A DNA stretch of 64,000 bases, taken from NCBI GenBank assembly GCA_020627535.1, contig JAHDGU010000015.1, forward strand, positions 1 to 64,000, given 5' to 3'. The translations under genes and the position numbers were made by a program. Each line of letters begins with the position of its first letter. Position 1 is the stretch's first letter. Source of the stretch: Saprospiraceae bacterium. Lineage in GTDB: Bacteria; Bacteroidota; Bacteroidia; Chitinophagales; Saprospiraceae. The notes under the pieces were generated by a model. The model was not told the DNA's origin. It made no database searches and worked only from the letters and a program-made list of their open reading frames with translations. This document shows positions 27,713-36,086 of this stretch, piece after piece.

Positions 27713-28321
27713 TCAAAAAATCTCGCTCGACTCTATCTTCCTGACATCACCAGCCACCATTTCACCAAGTAAAATTTTTCCTACGCGCACACGGACGAGC
27801 CTGAGTGTGGGATATCCCGCAGCAGCTGTCATTTTTCGGAGTTGACGATACTTTCCCTCGCTGATAGTGATCGATATCCATGAACTTGGGCCATGTCTAT
27901 CATCTCGGATGCGATAGGGTGGTGGTGTAAAGTTTGGAACAGTGTCGAGTCTGTGGCATGAGCAGGAACGCGTGCGATAAGGACGTTTGTCTACTGTGAT
28001 TTCGACACCGGTCGACAGTTGTAGAATGGCTTCATCGCTGATTTCGCCATCGACGAGGACATAGTACTCTTTCTCGATTTTTTTGCTTCTCACTCTTTCA
28101 CTGAGGATTCCATCGGTGGTCAGTAAGAGGAGCCCTTCTGATTTTTCATCGAGTCTGCCGATGGCCATAGTTCCTTCTGGGAAGTCATGTAATTCTCCCA
28201 ACAATTTTTTCCTTCTTCGAATTTGCTGATTGCTGATGAACTGGGAGATGTATCCTGCTGGTTTGTAAAGAGCGAAGTGATTATGAGACACTTCAGTGTA
28301 ATTCCCCAATCGCCTAGTCAA
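27713..28321 (-). CDS. Pseudouridine synthase, RluE/RsuA family
   Basis: RNA-modifying enzyme converting uridine to pseudouridine. The family start HFALYKPAGYIS (substrate-loop KP) is present, as is the catalytic block GRLDEKSEGLLLLT with D58 as nucleophile; later EYYVLVDG and EGKYRQLRKMTAAAG match RluE-like members. There is no N-terminal S4 domain, which fits RluE (23S rRNA U2457 in E. coli) better than RsuA. It overlaps the upstream outer-membrane gene by eight bases. Confidence 0.92.
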   Translation of the reverse strand: MTRRLGNYTEVSHNHFALYKPAGYISQFISNQQIRRRKKLLGELHDFPEGTMAIGRLDEKSEGLLLLTTDGILSERVRSKKIEKEYYVLVDGEISDEAILQLSTGVEITVDKRPYRTRSCSCHRLDTVPNFTPPPYRIRDDRHGPSSWISITISEGKYRQLRKMTAAAGYPTLRLVRVRVGKILLGEMVAGDVRKIESSEIF

Positions 28322-29042
28322 TATAAACCACCTTCCTCAAAAATCGAATTCCCACAGAAATCTCGATCGTAAAGTTCCTCACCTGTCTGGCAGGTATCGT
28401 AATATTTGGGCCACCAGGATTTCTTGGATTGATGATGTCTTCTAGATCAAAAAACTGATTATACTGCGGGCCAATGTCAGGCTGTAAACTCACTTCTAGA
28501 AATCCACCGACAAACTCAGAAAACTGATATTCCAGTCCACCACCTCCACTCACACCATAAGTGAATTTATTCACGAAGTCAGTGAAGTAGTAATTGCTAT
28601 AGAAACTCTGTTCTGCGGCGATCTCAGGTATATTGTTGTCAATATTGTACTCTGCTCGTAAACCAATGCTATAGTATGGTGTAATCGCTGATGCGCCATA
28701 AAACTTCTGCTTCACCCCAAAGCCGAGAACAATATTATTGAAGACCAACTCTTGCACAGGAGGATTGAATCTAATACCATCCTGATTGATGACGCCATTG
28801 ACGCGGATTGCGCTCCCGCGAGCATGATAGCCCAGTTGAGCATAAAAGTCGCGATTGCCTGATTCACTATTGCTCTCAACAAATGCTGCGATGTGATAGC
28901 GGAAGAGGAGGTCCCGCTCAAAGTTGTTCCACTTTTGCGATCCGATACTCGAGCCGCCTTTGATCCCAAAATGAGCTCCTTGCGCATAACCGATACTCGC
29001 AATGAGGAAGTAAGCAAGGAAAAGAAATAGTGGTTTTTTCAT
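28314..29042 (-). CDS. PorT-like outer-membrane beta-barrel protein
   Basis: 242 residues: signal peptide (1-20, ending SIGYAQ), then alternating beta strands with GIKGGSSIGSQKW at the mature start and a final strand FTIEISVGIRFLRK, typical of the eight-strand barrel family common in Bacteroidota. It lies between the glucosaminidase gene (four bases upstream) and the pseudouridine synthase, so the three form a minus-strand operon. The family is generic, so transport or adhesion roles cannot be assigned. Confidence 0.85.
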   Translation of the reverse strand: MKKPLFLFLAYFLIASIGYAQGAHFGIKGGSSIGSQKWNNFERDLLFRYHIAAFVESNSESGNRDFYAQLGYHARGSAIRVNGVINQDGIRFNPPVQELVFNNIVLGFGVKQKFYGASAITPYYSIGLRAEYNIDNNIPEIAAEQSFYSNYYFTDFVNKFTYGVSGGGGLEYQFSEFVGGFLEVSLQPDIGPQYNQFFDLEDIINPRNPGGPNITIPARQVRNFTIEISVGIRFLRKVVYID

Positions 29043-29046
29043 AGCA

Positions 29047-30324
29047 CTAATTTATGCGGATTTCGCTACCTAGTTTGAGTTCATTGCCCTGTAGCTTGTT
29101 GAGCCGCTTGAGCTCTTCTACACTCACGCCATAGAGTCTGCTGATGCTATACAATGTTTCGCCTCGCTCCACAAGATGTGTCACTTTCTCCTCAGACACT
29201 TTGCTCTCGTTCTTCTTGGGAGATGGATCCAGAGTGATCTCAAAGAGATATTCACCTGTCGCTTTTTCGATACTATGGCTCTCAGTGCGATGCTTGCGCG
29301 GATCTGTAGTTTTAGTTGCTTGTCTCGTAGCTAAGTGAGCTGGTAAGCTTTTGAACTTGATTTTTTTACCCTTCTTGGGCCGGTCGTAGGCTCTCATCTT
29401 ATTGGCCTGCGCCAGGGCATCAGCCTTTATGCCATAGCGCTGAGCGATATCTCGGAGCGTCTCCTGACCATCAGCTTTGTGCCACTTGATGCTACCAGCA
29501 TAGCCTTGATTCTTTGCTTCTAGGAATATCAGCTCACCATTTTGTAATCTGTGATTTTTGGGCCAGTCATTATATTTTGCGAGAGTTTCAGGACTCATCC
29601 CATAGGCTCGTGCAATATCCTCTAGTGCCATAGATTGCTTGTAGCGGAAAGCCTCACTGCCATTGATCTTGCGAGTCTTGATACCTAGATCTTTGGCATT
29701 CGCTTGTCGCTCATAACCTTGATTTTCAGGGTCTTCCTTTTTCGCGACAGCGTAAACATCTTCTCCTGTTGTGCTGCGATCATACCCATGAAGGCCATAC
29801 TTCTCGATCAGAGTGATGAGTAAGTCGGCATACTTTGGATTTGTTGCGTATCCAGATTTTTTCAGGCCTCGTGCCCATGCCTTGTAGTCCATCGGATCTA
29901 GCTCAAAGAGAAAGCCATATCGATACGCCTTACGAGGATCTCTGAGAAACTCGGAGTGAAGCACGAAGGACTCCTCTGCACTTGCAAATACGCGGAAGCA
30001 GCTGGGTCTCAGACGGCCGTGAGCGTCCTTATCATCATCTTCGCGATAGTAAGTCTCTCCTGCCCAACTAGGGCCACACTTGATACCAAAGTGATTATTG
30101 GCCTCTACTGCTAGTGTGCTGCGACCAGAATTGCTTTCAAGGATCCCTTGCGCGAGCTTGATACTTGCCGGCACGCCAGTGGTGATCATCAACTCCTGCG
30201 CTATAAGGGAATATTTGGCAATGTAAGACTCTACAGCATTCTCATCAAGAGCGAAACCTTGCTCCCAGTCATCGGCTATGAGGTTGATTGGCAGTAAGAA
30301 GCTTATTAATAAGTACTTATACAT
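29047..30324 (-). CDS. Peptidoglycan glucosaminidase with three LysM repeats
   Basis: Cell-wall hydrolase, 425 residues. A signal peptide (1-17) leads to a GH73 glucosaminidase domain (about 30-180) with the family helix ASIKLAQGILESNSGRS, whose E is the likely catalytic acid, and HFGIKC and YATNPKYADLL. Three LysM peptidoglycan-binding repeats follow: about 225-270, 278-325 and a canonical one at the end (VERGETLYSISRLYGVSVEEL). It cleaves between GlcNAc and MurNAc during growth or division. It is the first gene of a minus-strand operon and is divergent from a DUF937 gene across a 283-base region rich in possible operators. Confidence 0.93.
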   Translation of the reverse strand: MYKYLLISFLLPINLIADDWEQGFALDENAVESYIAKYSLIAQELMITTGVPASIKLAQGILESNSGRSTLAVEANNHFGIKCGPSWAGETYYREDDDKDAHGRLRPSCFRVFASAEESFVLHSEFLRDPRKAYRYGFLFELDPMDYKAWARGLKKSGYATNPKYADLLITLIEKYGLHGYDRSTTGEDVYAVAKKEDPENQGYERQANAKDLGIKTRKINGSEAFRYKQSMALEDIARAYGMSPETLAKYNDWPKNHRLQNGELIFLEAKNQGYAGSIKWHKADGQETLRDIAQRYGIKADALAQANKMRAYDRPKKGKKIKFKSLPAHLATRQATKTTDPRKHRTESHSIEKATGEYLFEITLDPSPKKNESKVSEEKVTHLVERGETLYSISRLYGVSVEELKRLNKLQGNELKLGSEIRIN

Positions 30325-30413
30325 GACGATCTAGTTTGATATGTCTGTCTTTCTCTATCACAAGTTTTGTGCCGTATTTCTGAGGTCTTTGGGAGAAAAA
30401 TCCGGAGCAAGAA

Positions 30414-30531
30414 CTTAACATCTCCTTAAGTACCCAAAAGCCCACTACATTTGTCCTAATCGTGGATGATAACAACGCCCGCTATAGCCCATGCAGTCTA
30501 GATGAGATACGATCTTAAACATCTCTTTAAG
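30414..30531. repeat. Two copies of a CTTAA-catctc-TTAAG palindrome, 100 bases apart
   Basis: CTTAACATCTCCTTAAG (30414-30430) and CTTAAACATCTCTTTAAG (30514-30531) share the same CATCTC centre and the same CTTAA/TTAAG arms. Their left ends are exactly 100 bases apart in the divergent region between the glucosaminidase and DUF937 genes. Likely operator pair. Confidence 0.7.
30446..30453 (+). promoter_or_regulatory. Candidate -7 element
   Basis: TACATTTG matches TAnnTTTG. It begins 15 bases after the first CTTAA palindrome and lies 155 bases before the DUF937 start, so the leader would be long. Confidence 0.3.
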
Positions 30532-30536
30532 TCTGG

Positions 30537-30551
30537 GCGCTTTCGCGCAAA
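30537..30551 (+). promoter_or_regulatory. GCGCTTTCGCGCAAA element, copy 1
   Basis: This 15-mer is repeated exactly at 55762-55776. In both places it ends 57-59 bases before the ATG of an abundant-type envelope gene and is followed by a TACATT(T)G element. Likely promoter-linked. Confidence 0.5.
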
Positions 30552-30607
30552 TACATTGTAGGATTCCAGAACCATTTTTTACACATATATCAATCAACTA
30601 AGCACGT

Positions 30608-31219
30608 ATGGACAATTTAATCGAACTTCTACAGTCTCAGCTCGGAGGCAAAGCCATGGACCTCCTAGCATCGCAGATCGGTGGAGGTAATAAAGACGCT
30701 ACACAGGCTGCTACCAGCGGTATCGTCTCCATGCTCATGTCGGCTATGGCAAAAAACGCCGCGACGCCAGATGGCGCAAATTCTCTGATCTCAGCAATCG
30801 ACCGCGATCATGATGGGTCAATCCTGGACGATGTCGTTGGCATGCTAGGTGGCGGACGCCAAATCTCCAATCCTAGAGCCGCCAATGGTGAAGGCATACT
30901 TGGGCATCTCCTCGGAGCCGGTCAAAAGCGCAATAATGCCGTCGAGATGATCTCTAGGATGAGCGGTCTGGACAAGAGCAATGTCGGAAGTCTGATGGTC
31001 CAGCTGGCGCCAATGGTGCTCGGTGCCATGGGCAAAGCAAGAAATCAAGGCAACCTCAACTCCAACAATTTGGTGAGTCTGCTTAGCAATTCTGTCCAGT
31101 CAAAAGCCAACAACAATGCTCAGATGGGCCTCATCGGCAAATTCTTGGATAAGGACGGCGATGGATCAGTCTTGGATGACTTGGCGGGTATGGGCCTCGA
31201 TGCTTTCCTCAAGCGATAA
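30608..31219 (+). CDS. DUF937 (YidB-like) protein
   Basis: 203 residues rich in Gly, Met and Asn. The DUF937 pattern is visible: an N-terminal LIELLQSQLGG, GIVSMLMSAMAKNA in the middle and VQLAPMVLGAMGKAR later. Two calcium-loop-like motifs, DRDHDGSILDDV and DKDGDGSVLDDLAG, flank a GILGHLLGAG block, as is common in this family. There is no signal peptide. Homologues are widespread and uncharacterised. It is a single gene with a strong downstream terminator. Confidence 0.88.
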   Translation: MDNLIELLQSQLGGKAMDLLASQIGGGNKDATQAATSGIVSMLMSAMAKNAATPDGANSLISAIDRDHDGSILDDVVGMLGGGRQISNPRAANGEGILGHLLGAGQKRNNAVEMISRMSGLDKSNVGSLMVQLAPMVLGAMGKARNQGNLNSNNLVSLLSNSVQSKANNNAQMGLIGKFLDKDGDGSVLDDLAGMGLDAFLKR

Positions 31220-31252
31220 GCAGAGAATCAACAAGATCAAATATTTTTTTGG

Positions 31253-31281
31253 AAAAGGAGCGCACAATTTGCGCTCCTTTT
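31253..31281 (+). terminator. Rho-independent terminator after the DUF937 gene
   Basis: AAAAGGAGCGCA (31253-31264) pairs perfectly with TGCGCTCCTTTT (31270-31281) around a CAATT loop. The stem's own T run and a T-rich tail follow. Confidence 0.88.
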
Positions 31282-31300
31282 CGTTCTTTGGATAGATACG

Positions 31301-32272
31301 ATGATGAGATTAGTTATTCTACTTCTAGGCCTAGGACTCATGTCTTCTTGTGGAGATCCGGGTACTCAAGCCGCTAGCGATACCACGAGACCTTCACATG
31401 AGTTGGGACTGCAGGAGCTGCTTGAGCGCTCGGCCCAGTACATCAATGTCGGGAGCTACGAACTGGCGATCAAAGACCTGGAAGCGGCCATCCGCCTCGA
31501 TTCACTCAATCCGCTCATCTACCATCGACTGGCAGACGCCCAGCTGGACTACTACCAGAGCCACAATGCGCTGACGACCATGATTGAGACCAGCAAGAAG
31601 TTTCCATCTCATCTGCATACGCAGCTCAAGCTATCAGAGTTTCACTACACTCTGGAGCAGTACGACGAGTCGATGAAGGTGATCGACGCCATCTTGAAAA
31701 AAGATCCTCAGCTCGATGAGGCCTACTTCATGATGGGGATGAACTTCAAAGCCAAAGGCGATATCGACAATGCAATCAAGAGCTTTCAGCGGACCACCGA
31801 GGTTAATGGTGATCACCATGACGGCTGGCTCATGCTAGGCACATTATACAGCAGCAAGGGAGACGAGCTTGCGCTCAAATGCTTTGACAATGCCATCCTC
31901 ATCAATCCCAAGTCGGTCGAGGCGATGCATAATAAGGCATTCCATCTTCAAAATACTAATCGCATCGAAGAAGCCAAAAAGCTCTACAGGCAGATCAATG
32001 CTCAAAATCCGCAATACACGGATGCTTTCTTCAATACGGGAATTCTCTATCTGGAGCAGGATAGCCTTGCGCAAGCACTAGAGCACTTCAACATCGCCGT
32101 CAAGACAGATCCACAGTACGCTATGGGTTATTACTATCTCGGCATCACCTATGAAAAGCTCAACAACTCTAAGGCAGCCCTAGAGATGTACGATCAAGCA
32201 CTACGAATCGTGCCGGAATTTGTCCGAGCCAAGGATGCTGCGGAGTATTTGAGAGCAAAGACTGAGGGGTAG
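31301..32272 (+). CDS. TPR-repeat lipoprotein
   Basis: 323 residues with a lipoprotein signal ending LMSSC (about residue 17), then seven or so TPR repeats from about 40 to 315, for example YELAIKDLEAAIRLDSLNP and YYLGITYEKLNNSKAALEMY. It should be a periplasmic or outer-membrane-attached scaffold. BamD- or PilF-like roles are possible, but the repeats alone do not decide. It is flanked by a terminator upstream and an orphan membrane protein downstream. Confidence 0.88.
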   Translation: MMRLVILLLGLGLMSSCGDPGTQAASDTTRPSHELGLQELLERSAQYINVGSYELAIKDLEAAIRLDSLNPLIYHRLADAQLDYYQSHNALTTMIETSKKFPSHLHTQLKLSEFHYTLEQYDESMKVIDAILKKDPQLDEAYFMMGMNFKAKGDIDNAIKSFQRTTEVNGDHHDGWLMLGTLYSSKGDELALKCFDNAILINPKSVEAMHNKAFHLQNTNRIEEAKKLYRQINAQNPQYTDAFFNTGILYLEQDSLAQALEHFNIAVKTDPQYAMGYYYLGITYEKLNNSKAALEMYDQALRIVPEFVRAKDAAEYLRAKTEG

Positions 32273-32301
32273 TTTTTTTGGAGGCCTTTCGGCCAAATGA
32301 C

Positions 32302-33021
32302 ATGCCTACTCTCATCTATAGGAGTATGAGAGTTCACAAATTGTTTTTGCTAGCTGGAATATCTTTCCCATTCCTGATTGTCATCTGCCTCTATCAAGTT
32401 GATCAAAGTCTCAATGAGTCGAAATGGCAACTTAGCACTTTGCGATGGTTAGATCGAGAGATTCACGAAATACATCTCGCCTTGGAGAAGAAGGGTGATT
32501 ACTATGGTCTATGGATCAAAAATGAATCATCATTGACCAGGCATATAGTGGGACACGGTCTATTCCGAGCAGACAGAATGGATGATGACTATGATTTCAT
32601 TCAATCGGCTACACACTTCCGATTGAGCACTGATATGAGAGGTCTGGAGGATCACATGCCTCTATTTGGTTGTGCCAATGGACTAGAATTGTTTCCATGG
32701 AAACCTGGTACAAAGTATGAAGCGCCATATCTGAATCTTCATGACATCCTTGAGAACTCCAATATGAGACAGGTGTGGTACAAGGCCCTTCCAGAGCTAA
32801 GACATGCCAATACCCTTGGAGAGTGCGAAGTTCTGATCAAAGACTATCTCAATGGGCTCGAGGAATCTGATTCGCTCTACTTGTCCGCCATGACGCCTTT
32901 ACTGACGCTCAGTGCACATCGTCCAAAGGATCGTCACTATAGCAATACTGTCCGTATTTCATGGCAAGAGACGGTCACTAGTTTTCTCCAGCAACATGTG
33001 TCTTCGCTATATCCCAATTGA
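32302..33021 (+). CDS. Orphan membrane-anchored protein
   Basis: About 239 residues. One hydrophobic segment near the start (LFLLAGISFPFLIVICLYQV) is followed by a hydrophilic, tryptophan-containing domain (LRWLDREIHEIHLALEKKGDYYGLWIKN). I do not recognise it. A TTG at 32278 is in frame but lies in the GGCCTTTCGGCC hairpin after the TPR gene. The ATG at 32302, or the one at 32326 just after TAGGAGT, is the more likely start. It may be a lineage-restricted gene. Confidence 0.6.
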   Translation: MPTLIYRSMRVHKLFLLAGISFPFLIVICLYQVDQSLNESKWQLSTLRWLDREIHEIHLALEKKGDYYGLWIKNESSLTRHIVGHGLFRADRMDDDYDFIQSATHFRLSTDMRGLEDHMPLFGCANGLELFPWKPGTKYEAPYLNLHDILENSNMRQVWYKALPELRHANTLGECEVLIKDYLNGLEESDSLYLSAMTPLLTLSAHRPKDRHYSNTVRISWQETVTSFLQQHVSSLYPN

Positions 33022-33057
33022 AAGTTGAGAGATTGCTGGAGTAAATTGAATCGCTCA

Positions 33058-34533
33058 CTAGAATCTAAATCCAAGTGTCACCATGCCGAGATGCTGTACG
33101 ACTTTGCTATCAACGATCTGTCTGGGGATGGCATCGCCAAAGTAGGGCTGAGTGATTTCATCAGCATCAGTATAGGAGTAAGCGAAGTCAATGAAGAAGC
33201 TATCTCCTCTATATCCGACACCAGCACGATAGGAGAGATCGAGTTCATCCTGATTATCGTACGGTTGGGTTCTGGCATTGAGCCCTGCTCTCACTCTGAG
33301 ATGATCCAGCGCGAGCTCTCCACCGACTCTGAGATTGAGTCCATTGGTTAGTTCTCGACTTACCCTGCCGTTGAGCTCTTGCTCAAATTCGTCGATGCTT
33401 CCAGCGTTGGTATTGAGATTGAGATTGAAACTCGATGCGCTGTAGTCAAGATATTCGATATCTGCCGATAAGAAGCCCTTATTCTTGAAGAGGTAGCCGA
33501 CGCCACCACCGAAGACCCAAGGACTGCTAAAGCGATAATCAAAGGTTGCCTCCACTGAGCTACCACTAAGCTCTCTGATACCCGCACCTTCGTCAAATCT
33601 ATAGGTGACCTCTGTGTTGAAGTTGTCTGTGAGACTATATCTCGTAGGTGTATGTACATAAACTCCGATACGCAAAGCTTGAGTGACTCTGTAGTTGGCT
33701 CCGACCTTGAGATTGACGCCGACGCCGCTGGTGGTCAACGATTCTGTAAATTGCAGAAACTCAAAAAACTCGAACTCGTCTGGCTCATCATACTCACTGT
33801 ATACCTTTTCTTCCTCAAAGCTGATAAATGGAATGCCTAGTGTGGCGCCAATCATCAATTTATGATTGATATTGATCCCCGTGCTCAGGACAAATTCACT
33901 CATGGATCCAGATTGATCTACGACTTGTCCTTTGTCCACAAAAGCCACAGGTAGACCAGTAAAGTCAGATTCATAGATCAGGTCATTTTCAAAGTCATAA
34001 ATGGCTCCAGCATTGAAAGCTGGTAATCCTTCAAAATCATCCAGCTCATTCAAGCTCCGGCCATTGGAAAGTTCGATCCAGCGATCTGTGATGGAGCCTC
34101 CAGAAGTGCCTCTCCACTCGATATCACGATTGAAGCTGGACGTATTATTGAAACCGATGCCAAAATTGAGCGCTCGAATCTTCTTGCTGAGCGGTTCAGA
34201 GTGTAAGACAAGACCAATATTCCCTAAGAAAAATTGTGAACGCGTGCCATCCATGGGACCTTCTTCGGCTGCTCTCAGCTCCGTCTCAGTCTGCCTGATC
34301 GTGAATGCAGGCGTGAGCGTAAATTCAGAGCCTCTGTAAAGAGCCAGTCCAGCTGGATTGGTGCTGAGGGTGCCAAAATCACCGCCCAAAGCCGACATTG
34401 CTCCTCCGACCGCGTAGTTTCTCGCCGTACTATTATTGCTGATGTAGCTATAGCGTACTGCATCTAAGATGGTCTGTGCACTGCTTGCTCCTGCTAGCAT
34501 CAAGGCACAAACTGATATGATGATTCTCTTCAT
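33058..34533 (-). CDS. FadL/OmpP1-type outer-membrane transporter
   Basis: Outer-membrane channel for hydrophobic compounds, about 491 residues. Signal peptide MKRIIISVCALMLAGASSAQ, then the family N-terminus SNNSTARNYAVGGAMSALGGD and LSTNPAGLALYRG, then alternating barrel strands to a C-terminal aromatic (LGMVTLGFRF). I choose the ATG at 34533; the longer frame to 34578 would run through the upstream gene's terminator. Substrates of Bacteroidota members are mostly unknown. Confidence 0.9.
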   Translation of the reverse strand: MKRIIISVCALMLAGASSAQTILDAVRYSYISNNSTARNYAVGGAMSALGGDFGTLSTNPAGLALYRGSEFTLTPAFTIRQTETELRAAEEGPMDGTRSQFFLGNIGLVLHSEPLSKKIRALNFGIGFNNTSSFNRDIEWRGTSGGSITDRWIELSNGRSLNELDDFEGLPAFNAGAIYDFENDLIYESDFTGLPVAFVDKGQVVDQSGSMSEFVLSTGININHKLMIGATLGIPFISFEEEKVYSEYDEPDEFEFFEFLQFTESLTTSGVGVNLKVGANYRVTQALRIGVYVHTPTRYSLTDNFNTEVTYRFDEGAGIRELSGSSVEATFDYRFSSPWVFGGGVGYLFKNKGFLSADIEYLDYSASSFNLNLNTNAGSIDEFEQELNGRVSRELTNGLNLRVGGELALDHLRVRAGLNARTQPYDNQDELDLSYRAGVGYRGDSFFIDFAYSYTDADEITQPYFGDAIPRQIVDSKVVQHLGMVTLGFRF

Positions 34534-34549
34534 GGATATCTCTGTTGTG

Positions 34550-34580
34550 AAAAAGGGTGGACAAGTTACCTTATCCACCC
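34550..34580 (-). terminator. Terminator of the low-complexity gene
   Basis: GGGTGGACAAG (34555-34565) pairs with CTTATCCACCC (34570-34580) with one mismatch. On the minus strand it is followed by five T. It separates the low-complexity gene from the FadL-like gene. Confidence 0.75.
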
Positions 34581-34616
34581 CTCATTATATTATCAAAGTT
34601 ATTGTGCTGCTGGCTA

Positions 34617-35909
34617 TTATCGTCCACCGCGGCGGCCACTGCTTCTTGCAGAGCTTGATCTGCTAGAACTACTAGATCTTGTACCGCTGCTTCTGGAGCT
34701 GCTAGATCTACTTGGGCTGTACGATGATCTGCTAGAGCTGCTGGATCTTGTGCCGCTGCTTCTGGAGCTGCTAGATCTACTCGGGCTATATGATCTTGTC
34801 GATCTGCTAGAGCTGCTAGATCTCGTTCCTGAACTTCTGGAGCTAGATCTGCTCGGGCTGTATGAGCTACTAGAAGATCTAGAGCTGCTTCTCGTCGTAC
34901 TTGTTCGTCTGGATGAAGGTGCAGTAGACGTTCTTGTCGTCGTTCGACTTGAGCTTCTTGTGCTAGGCGCAGAAGATCTCGTAGTAGTACTCGGTGCAGA
35001 TGTGCGTGTCGTCGTGCGAGTAGTGGTAGATCTTGTGCTCGTTCTTGGAGCTGATGTCGTAGTCGATCTAGTTGTAGATCTCGGACTGGTAGTGCGTACT
35101 GCAGATCCTTTTCTACTCGTGCTTGTGCCTCGGGTGCGAGGAGAACTTGCCGCTGGTCTTGTACCAGAAGATGTGGCAGAACCTCTCGCACCATAGTTTA
35201 CAGGTGTGTTGAAGTTGTTTGTGGCGCGATTGGTAGTTCTAGATCCGACCGTATTGACACTCCTGCTTCCGCTAAATCCTGCTGGCGGGCAATAAGCGTT
35301 GCTATTGTTGAAGGCATTGAAATTTGCCACAGATCCACCTGGTCCGAAGTTGCTGAATCCACCAAAGCCGTTGTTGAATCCTCGATTCCATCCTCTGTTG
35401 TTGAATCCTCTGTTCCAACGGTCCCATCTGTTCCATCTATTGGTGTAGCCAAAGCTGTTCCATCGGTTCCAGTTATCCCAACGATTCCATCTGTTAAATC
35501 CTCTGTTCCATCTATTGCGTCTGCTCCATGGATCATTGATCGATACGTAGATCGACGTACCAGGATAGAGAGCTATAGTGCTGTATGGGTTGTAATAGTA
35601 GATGTCAGTGTAAAATGGATCGAAGTAGCTGAATGATCTGACTGGTCTACGGAATCTTCTGATTCGACTAGAGTAGCTGTAGTCATAGTCGTACTCGTAC
35701 TCATGGTCATAGTCATCAAAGGTGTACTCATCGTCATCAGAGGAGTAGTCGTATTCCGCACCTTCATAGCCATAGTCATCCTCGGTCCACTCTGTCTCTA
35801 CATCAGTGTATACCTCTTCTTCATCTGGATTGTAGTAGAGATCGTCAAACTGCGCATTCACCATACCAATGAAGGCGAAGCTGAGGAAAAGGAGTAATGA
35901 TTTCTTCAT
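34617..35909 (-). CDS. Exported low-complexity protein: acidic, Arg/Trp/Asn and Ser/Thr/Arg blocks
   Basis: About 430 residues. Signal peptide (MKKSLLLFLSFAFIGMVNAQ), then a very acidic Tyr-rich block (about 20-75), a short aromatic region with PYSTIALYPGTSIYVSINDPW, a block of RWNRW/NRGFN repeats (about 125-185), and about 210 residues of Ser/Thr/Arg that end SGRRGGR. No T9SS sorting domain is present. Only the middle segment looks foldable. Such proteins recur in Bacteroidota under names like vitellogenin-like, with no known job; surface or matrix material is a guess. ATGs at 35909 and 35918 are both possible. Confidence 0.75.
   Translation of the reverse strand: MKKSLLLFLSFAFIGMVNAQFDDLYYNPDEEEVYTDVETEWTEDDYGYEGAEYDYSSDDDEYTFDDYDHEYEYDYDYSYSSRIRRFRRPVRSFSYFDPFYTDIYYYNPYSTIALYPGTSIYVSINDPWSRRNRWNRGFNRWNRWDNWNRWNSFGYTNRWNRWDRWNRGFNNRGWNRGFNNGFGGFSNFGPGGSVANFNAFNNSNAYCPPAGFSGSRSVNTVGSRTTNRATNNFNTPVNYGARGSATSSGTRPAASSPRTRGTSTSRKGSAVRTTSPRSTTRSTTTSAPRTSTRSTTTRTTTRTSAPSTTTRSSAPSTRSSSRTTTRTSTAPSSRRTSTTRSSSRSSSSSYSPSRSSSRSSGTRSSSSSRSTRSYSPSRSSSSRSSGTRSSSSSRSSYSPSRSSSSRSSGTRSSSSSRSSSARSSGRRGGR
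34660..34870. repeat. Tandem repeats encoding a Ser/Arg tail
   Basis: Three near-identical units begin at 34675, 34744 and 34819 (spacing 69 and 75 bases) and encode SSGTRSSSSSRS followed by YSPSRSSSSR. The whole-codon spacing shows the array expands and contracts in frame. Confidence 0.85.
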
Positions 35910-36086
35910 CGATTTCATAGTTTCTTTTTTAGATGGTAGTGTAGTCTGGCACACTCATTCTATTCAAGGGTCAAATTAGTATTTTTGTTCCTGATAGCTC
36001 GTTAATAAACGCTTAAAGCAAAGGAGATCAGGACTTTATTTAACAGATCCTTCGCTCTTAAGACGTAAAAATCTCCCTTTAGATAC

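Noticed and set aside
34660-34870. CRISPR-like array
   Set aside because: Repeats are coding, in frame, contiguous and without unique spacers.
34571-35194. Arg/Leu/Ala-rich 207-codon frame on the minus strand
   Set aside because: Frame-shifted reading of the same low-complexity gene, running through its terminator.
34750-35196. Leucine-rich open frame on the plus strand
   Set aside because: It is the reverse reading of the Ser/Arg repeat region; low complexity keeps several frames open. No start site or family match.
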